A DNA stretch of 6,735 bases from Thermococcaceae archaeon (GTDB taxonomy: Archaea > Methanobacteriota_B > Thermococci > Thermococcales > Thermococcaceae). This document shows, piece after piece, positions 5,712 to 6,735 of this stretch. Location of the stretch: the NCBI GenBank assembly GCA_026986455.1, contig JALSON010000226.1, forward strand, positions 1 to 6,735, read 5' to 3'. Both the position numbers and the translations under genes were made by a program. The notes under the pieces are model-generated. The model worked only from the letters and a program-made list of their open reading frames with translations, was not told where the DNA came from and ran no database searches. Position 1 is the first letter of the stretch, and each line of letters opens with the position of its first letter.

Positions 5712-6392
5712 ATGATTATAGGCTTTGATTTCGATGGAACGCTGGTGGACAGCTATTCCGTGATAGAGGAAGCCTTTAAACGGGCTCTGGAGAGACATTA
5801 CAGGTGGCTGCCATTTAAGGGCATCTGGGCGAGGTTTTTCACCAGAATAGAGCTTCACTTTGAAAAGCCGAAATACGGAAGGCACAGCGGTAAGGTGAAA
5901 TCTCCATTCTTCCTGAGGACGAAGTTCGCCAGGACATGGTTTGAGGAGAGGGCAAAGCTGACGAAGATTCTGGATGATGCAGACGAACTGATCAGAACGC
6001 TCAGAGAAGAAGGGCACACCGTGATATCATTCTCGGCGGAAGATTTCATTGATGGGATGAAGGAGAGGAGGCTAAAGATTGCGGGCCTGTATGAGCTCTT
6101 TGATGATATCATTGTCTTCGGAAAGGAAATAACTCTGTGTGAGGCATTTCAGCTTTTGCGGGAGAAGTATGGAGACGAGGTTTTTGTATGGGTGGATGAC
6201 AAGCCGTGGCGCTTTATCGGGAGGGGCGATGAAAACACGGAGTTTGTGTGGTATTACTTCCCGCCGACGGCCAGATTTGTGGAGGAGAAACGGGAGCTGC
6301 TGGCTGCAATTCCACGCCTCCATGTGATAAGGGATCTGTGGAGCATCCGGGATGTCGTTGAGAGAATAAAGCAGGAGAGGGGGCTCCGCTAA
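5712..6392 (+). CDS. HAD-superfamily hydrolase, substrate unknown
   Basis: Predicted cytoplasmic phosphohydrolase of the haloacid dehalogenase superfamily, 226 residues. Motif I is GFDFDGTLVDS at the N-terminus (nucleophile Asp6, acid/base Asp8); motif II is probably VISFSAED with Ser108; Lys138 may be the motif III lysine; motif IV is the acidic VWVDDKP (Asp162/Asp163). Residues about 14-85 form a helical, basic insert (KPKYGRHSGKVKSPFF) consistent with a C1-type cap, and the C-terminus carries unusual aromatic stretches (FVWYYFPP). The ATG at 5712 is chosen because motif I begins at residue 4 as in relatives, with GGTGA seven bases before it; an in-frame TTG at 5550 would overlap the gcvPA start and cross both promoters, so it is rejected. 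I recall similar uncharacterised proteins in other Thermococcus genomes. No neighbour indicates a substrate. Confidence 0.93.
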   Translation: MIIGFDFDGTLVDSYSVIEEAFKRALERHYRWLPFKGIWARFFTRIELHFEKPKYGRHSGKVKSPFFLRTKFARTWFEERAKLTKILDDADELIRTLREEGHTVISFSAEDFIDGMKERRLKIAGLYELFDDIIVFGKEITLCEAFQLLREKYGDEVFVWVDDKPWRFIGRGDENTEFVWYYFPPTARFVEEKRELLAAIPRLHVIRDLWSIRDVVERIKQERGLR

Positions 6393-6424
6393 ATCCTGCA
6401 GCACATGTCCCGCATCGGAGTTAG

Positions 6425-6432
6425 TTTTAAAA
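6425..6432 (+). promoter_or_regulatory. TATA-like element before the phosphoesterase gene
   Basis: TTTTAAAA is centred about 26 bases upstream of the ATG at 6455, so initiation is predicted at or within a few bases of the start codon (leaderless or nearly so). The BRE is poor. The gene could instead be read through from the HAD gene 62 bases upstream. Confidence 0.45.
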
Positions 6433-6454
6433 TGTTTGCATCATACGGGAGGAT

Positions 6455-6735
6455 ATGAAGCCCGTCCCTCTGCCCGGGAAAGCCCTCCGGCTCGGGAGGA
6501 ACCTGATAATAGCAGACCTGCATCTTGGTTACGAGGCCAGCATGGCGAGGGAAGGTGCATACCTGCCGAGCACGCTCCGCAGCACCGTTGCCTCCCTAAA
6601 GCGGCTTATTGAGAGAGAAAAACCGAAGAGATTGATAATAGATGGGGATTTGAAACACTCCTTTGTGCCCTTCAGGAGGGAAAAAGCCGAACTTGAGCTG
6701 TTCCTCTCCGAGGTTTCCCCGCTGGTTGATGAGGT
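6455..6735 (+). CDS. Metallophosphoesterase, MJ0037/SbcD-related archaeal family (N-terminal part, runs off right edge)
   Basis: The first 93 residues of a calcineurin-like metallophosphoesterase are present. The metal-binding motifs are clear: IIADLHLGYE (Asp21, His23) and IIDGDLKHSF (Asp63-Gly64-Asp65 and His68). The combination ADLHLGYE plus GDLKH is the signature of the archaeal SbcD-related MJ0037 family (COG1407), predicted phosphohydrolases of unknown physiological substrate. The remaining metal ligands (expected GNH and GH.H motifs) lie beyond the edge. The ATG at 6455 is the only reasonable start; GGGAGGAT sits immediately before it, leaving an unusually short two-base gap after GGAGG. 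It follows the HAD gene by 62 bases on the same strand and may share its transcript or use the TATA-like element at 6425. Confidence 0.92.
   Translation, partial: MKPVPLPGKALRLGRNLIIADLHLGYEASMAREGAYLPSTLRSTVASLKRLIEREKPKRLIIDGDLKHSFVPFRREKAELELFLSEVSPLVDE

Overview
The window reads as a chromosomal segment of a hyperthermophilic archaeon of the order Thermococcales (Thermococcus, Pyrococcus or Palaeococcus; the genus cannot be decided from this sequence alone). The evidence is an archaeal RpoH followed by an unsplit-type archaeal RpoB, a glycine dehydrogenase split into two subunit genes, tRNAs with encoded CCA ends, BRE/TATA promoters (CGAAAAG + TTTATATA type), ribosome binding sites of the GAGGTGAT type, and protein sequences that look like those of Thermococcus throughout.

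Layout. (1) Bases 1-1685, minus strand: rpoH then rpoB, 16 bases apart, the head of the usual archaeal RNA polymerase operon; rpoB runs off the left edge, with its first 473 residues present. A BRE/TATA promoter lies at 1749-1763. (2) Bases 1881-2244: tRNA-Thr(UGU) on minus, divergent from a tandem tRNA-Asn(GUU)/tRNA-CAU pair on plus. All three encode CCA and each transcription unit has a recognisable TATA element. (3) Bases 2245-2684: a 440-base AT-rich block without a convincing gene, crowded with perfect palindromes that all have 3-base centres, and bounded by imperfect inverted repeats. This is the least explained part of the window. (4) Bases 2685-5550, minus strand: gcvPA followed by gcvPB, the two halves of the P-protein (glycine decarboxylase) of the glycine cleavage system, ending at an oligo-T terminator near 2666-2679. 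(5) Bases 5712-6392, plus strand: a HAD-superfamily hydrolase of unknown substrate, divergent from gcvPA. (6) Bases 6455 to the right edge: the N-terminal 93 residues of an MJ0037-type archaeal metallophosphoesterase.

The genes fall into unrelated housekeeping units: transcription machinery, translation (tRNAs), one-carbon/glycine metabolism, and two phosphohydrolases. GcvPA and GcvPB should act as one heteromeric enzyme with H- and T-proteins and a lipoamide dehydrogenase encoded elsewhere. I found no CRISPR array, complete insertion sequence, toxin-antitoxin pair or defence system. The best candidate for something undescribed is the palindrome-rich block at 2245-2622, which may be a decayed or non-autonomous repeat element next to a tRNA pair.
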